A DNA stretch of 5,006 nt, taken from contig CAIMEK010000085.1 of assembly GCA_903839965.1 (NCBI GenBank), positions 1-5,006 of the forward strand. Direction: 5' to 3'. The position numbers and the translations under genes were made by a program. Under the pieces are notes generated by a model. It was not told the origin of the DNA. It made no database searches and was given only the letters and a program-made list of their open reading frames with translations. Shown here piece after piece: positions 4,018 to 5,006 of the stretch. Position 1 is the first letter of the stretch. Each line of letters opens with the position of its first letter. The DNA comes from an uncultured Acetobacteraceae bacterium (GTDB taxonomy: Bacteria; Pseudomonadota; Alphaproteobacteria; Acetobacterales; Acetobacteraceae).

Positions 4018-5006
4018 TCAGGCACCGGGCTGATTCTCACCGTCAATAACAGGGAATCCGCGCCGCCGCCGGCGTACCGGCAGCGCTCCCGCCAGCAAAA
4101 CGACCGCCGCCGACACCAGCGGCACCAGCAGCCCGAACCGCGCCACCGGCGTTGGCGGCAAGGCGCCGGGCAGCGCCAGCACCAGCGTGCCGGCCGTATC
4201 GATGTCCAAGGCTCCCAGTTCGCGCCCGAACGCGTCGAATCCCGCGCTGATGCCGGTATTGGCGGCGCGCATCAGCGGCAACCCCTCCTCCACCGCGCGC
4301 AACCGGGCCGCCGCGAGGTGCTGTCGTGGCCCCGTCGAATTGCCGAACCACGCGTCGTTGGTCACATTGACCAGCCAGTCCGGCCGGTCGGCCTCGTCGG
4401 TCACCCGGGCCGGAAAGATCGCCTCATAGCAGATCAGCACGCCGAACGGCGGCAGCCCCGGCACGCGCAGCGTGACCGGCCCGGGCCCGCCAGCAAAACC
4501 GGCGCCCGGCATCACCCAGACGGGCAGCGGCAACCAGCCGGGCAGGTATTCGCCGAACGGCACCAGGTGGAATTTGTCGTAAATCGCCACCGGCGGGCCG
4601 TCGCCGATCACCACCATCAGGCTGTTGCGGGGCCGCCGCTCGGCGTCGAAGCGCACGCTGCCCACCAGCGCCGGCGCCTGCGCCGCCGCGACGATGGCCT
4701 CCCGCGCGGCGGCGTCCTGCGCCAACAGGAACGGGCTCGCCGTTTCCGGCCACACCACCACCGCGGGGCCGGGCGGCGCGGCCGCGCCGGCCTTGGCCAT
4801 GCCGGCGCGGGTGAGCGCCAGGTGGCGTTCGAAGGCCTCCAGCGCGAAGGCGCGGTCCCACTTGTGGCCCTGCGGCACGTTGCCCTGCACCAGCACCACG
4901 CGCAGCCCCGGCGGCGGGGCTGGCGCTGCCAGGTGCAGCCGGGCGAGGCCGGCGCCGGCCCAGAGCAGCATGGCCGCCGCGCCCGCCGCCAGGGCGCGCC
5001 GGCCCA
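4018..5006 (-). CDS. lnt: Apolipoprotein N-acyltransferase, C-terminal part (partial)
   Basis: Lnt adds the third acyl chain to the N-terminal cysteine of lipoproteins in the inner membrane, using phospholipid as donor. The visible frame stays open to the window edge, so about 329 codons are shown; full proteins are around 500 residues, and the N-terminal membrane helices lie outside. The visible part is the periplasmic nitrilase-fold domain with its complete catalytic triad: Glu in VVWPETASPF (codon 4744-4746), Lys in YDKFHLVPFGEYLP (4573-4575) and Cys in GVLICYEAIFP (4429-4431). Further family signatures are NVTNDAWFG and RAANTGISAGFD. A final hydrophobic helix (about 4100-4150) is followed by a basic tail, RRRRR. 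The in-frame ATG at 4971 is internal, not the start. It is the first gene of the - strand group and may read through into the XRE genes, although those have their own promoter. Confidence 0.96.
   Translation of the reverse strand, partial: GRRALAAGAAAMLLWAGAGLARLHLAAPAPPPGLRVVLVQGNVPQGHKWDRAFALEAFERHLALTRAGMAKAGAAAPPGPAVVVWPETASPFLLAQDAAAREAIVAAAQAPALVGSVRFDAERRPRNSLMVVIGDGPPVAIYDKFHLVPFGEYLPGWLPLPVWVMPGAGFAGGPGPVTLRVPGLPPFGVLICYEAIFPARVTDEADRPDWLVNVTNDAWFGNSTGPRQHLAAARLRAVEEGLPLMRAANTGISAGFDAFGRELGALDIDTAGTLVLALPGALPPTPVARFGLLVPLVSAAVVLLAGALPVRRRRRGFPVIDGENQPGA

Overview
The window looks like the chromosome of a GC-rich alphaproteobacterium, most likely Rhodospirillales/Acetobacteraceae. The basis is codon use strongly biased to G/C in the third position, an lnt-linked XRE regulator of the rhizobial PraR type, and a small secreted two-cysteine protein of a kind I associate with Acetobacteraceae. 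The taxonomic call is inference; there is no rRNA or other marker here. I see no mobile element, CRISPR array, tRNA or integrase, and most of the window is ordinary chromosomal housekeeping and regulation.

Left part, + strand (1-1969): the last 32 codons of an OmpR-family response regulator, then 12 bp later a complete membrane sensor histidine kinase (112-1590), then a short secreted protein with two cysteines (best start 1649, end 1969). The first two form a two-component operon. The third is co-oriented and may be co-transcribed.

Right part, - strand (2003-5006), in transcription order: lnt (apolipoprotein N-acyltransferase, 5' end outside the window), a first XRE/HTH regulator (3498-3944), a second and clearly paralogous XRE/HTH regulator (2814-3275), and nth (endonuclease III, 2003-2692). 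The + and - blocks converge at 1970-2002, where a perfect 7-bp GC hairpin overlaps the nth stop codon.

The most interesting part is the regulatory DNA around the two XRE genes. Both paralogs are preceded by the same 19-bp sequence (CACAACCCAGGATCGTCAA on the + strand). Read on the coding strand, it supplies a TTGACG -35 box and most of a 17-bp spacer, leading to TAACTA or TAACCT -10 boxes. The identity extends well beyond what a core promoter needs, so it may also hold an operator shared by the pair. The downstream copy additionally has an 11-bp tandem repeat over its -10 and start region. Between the two genes lies an AT-rich island containing a consensus DnaA box. The leader of nth can fold into a long bulged hairpin that ends 8 nt before the start codon. 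These are reading-level observations, and none has been tested.
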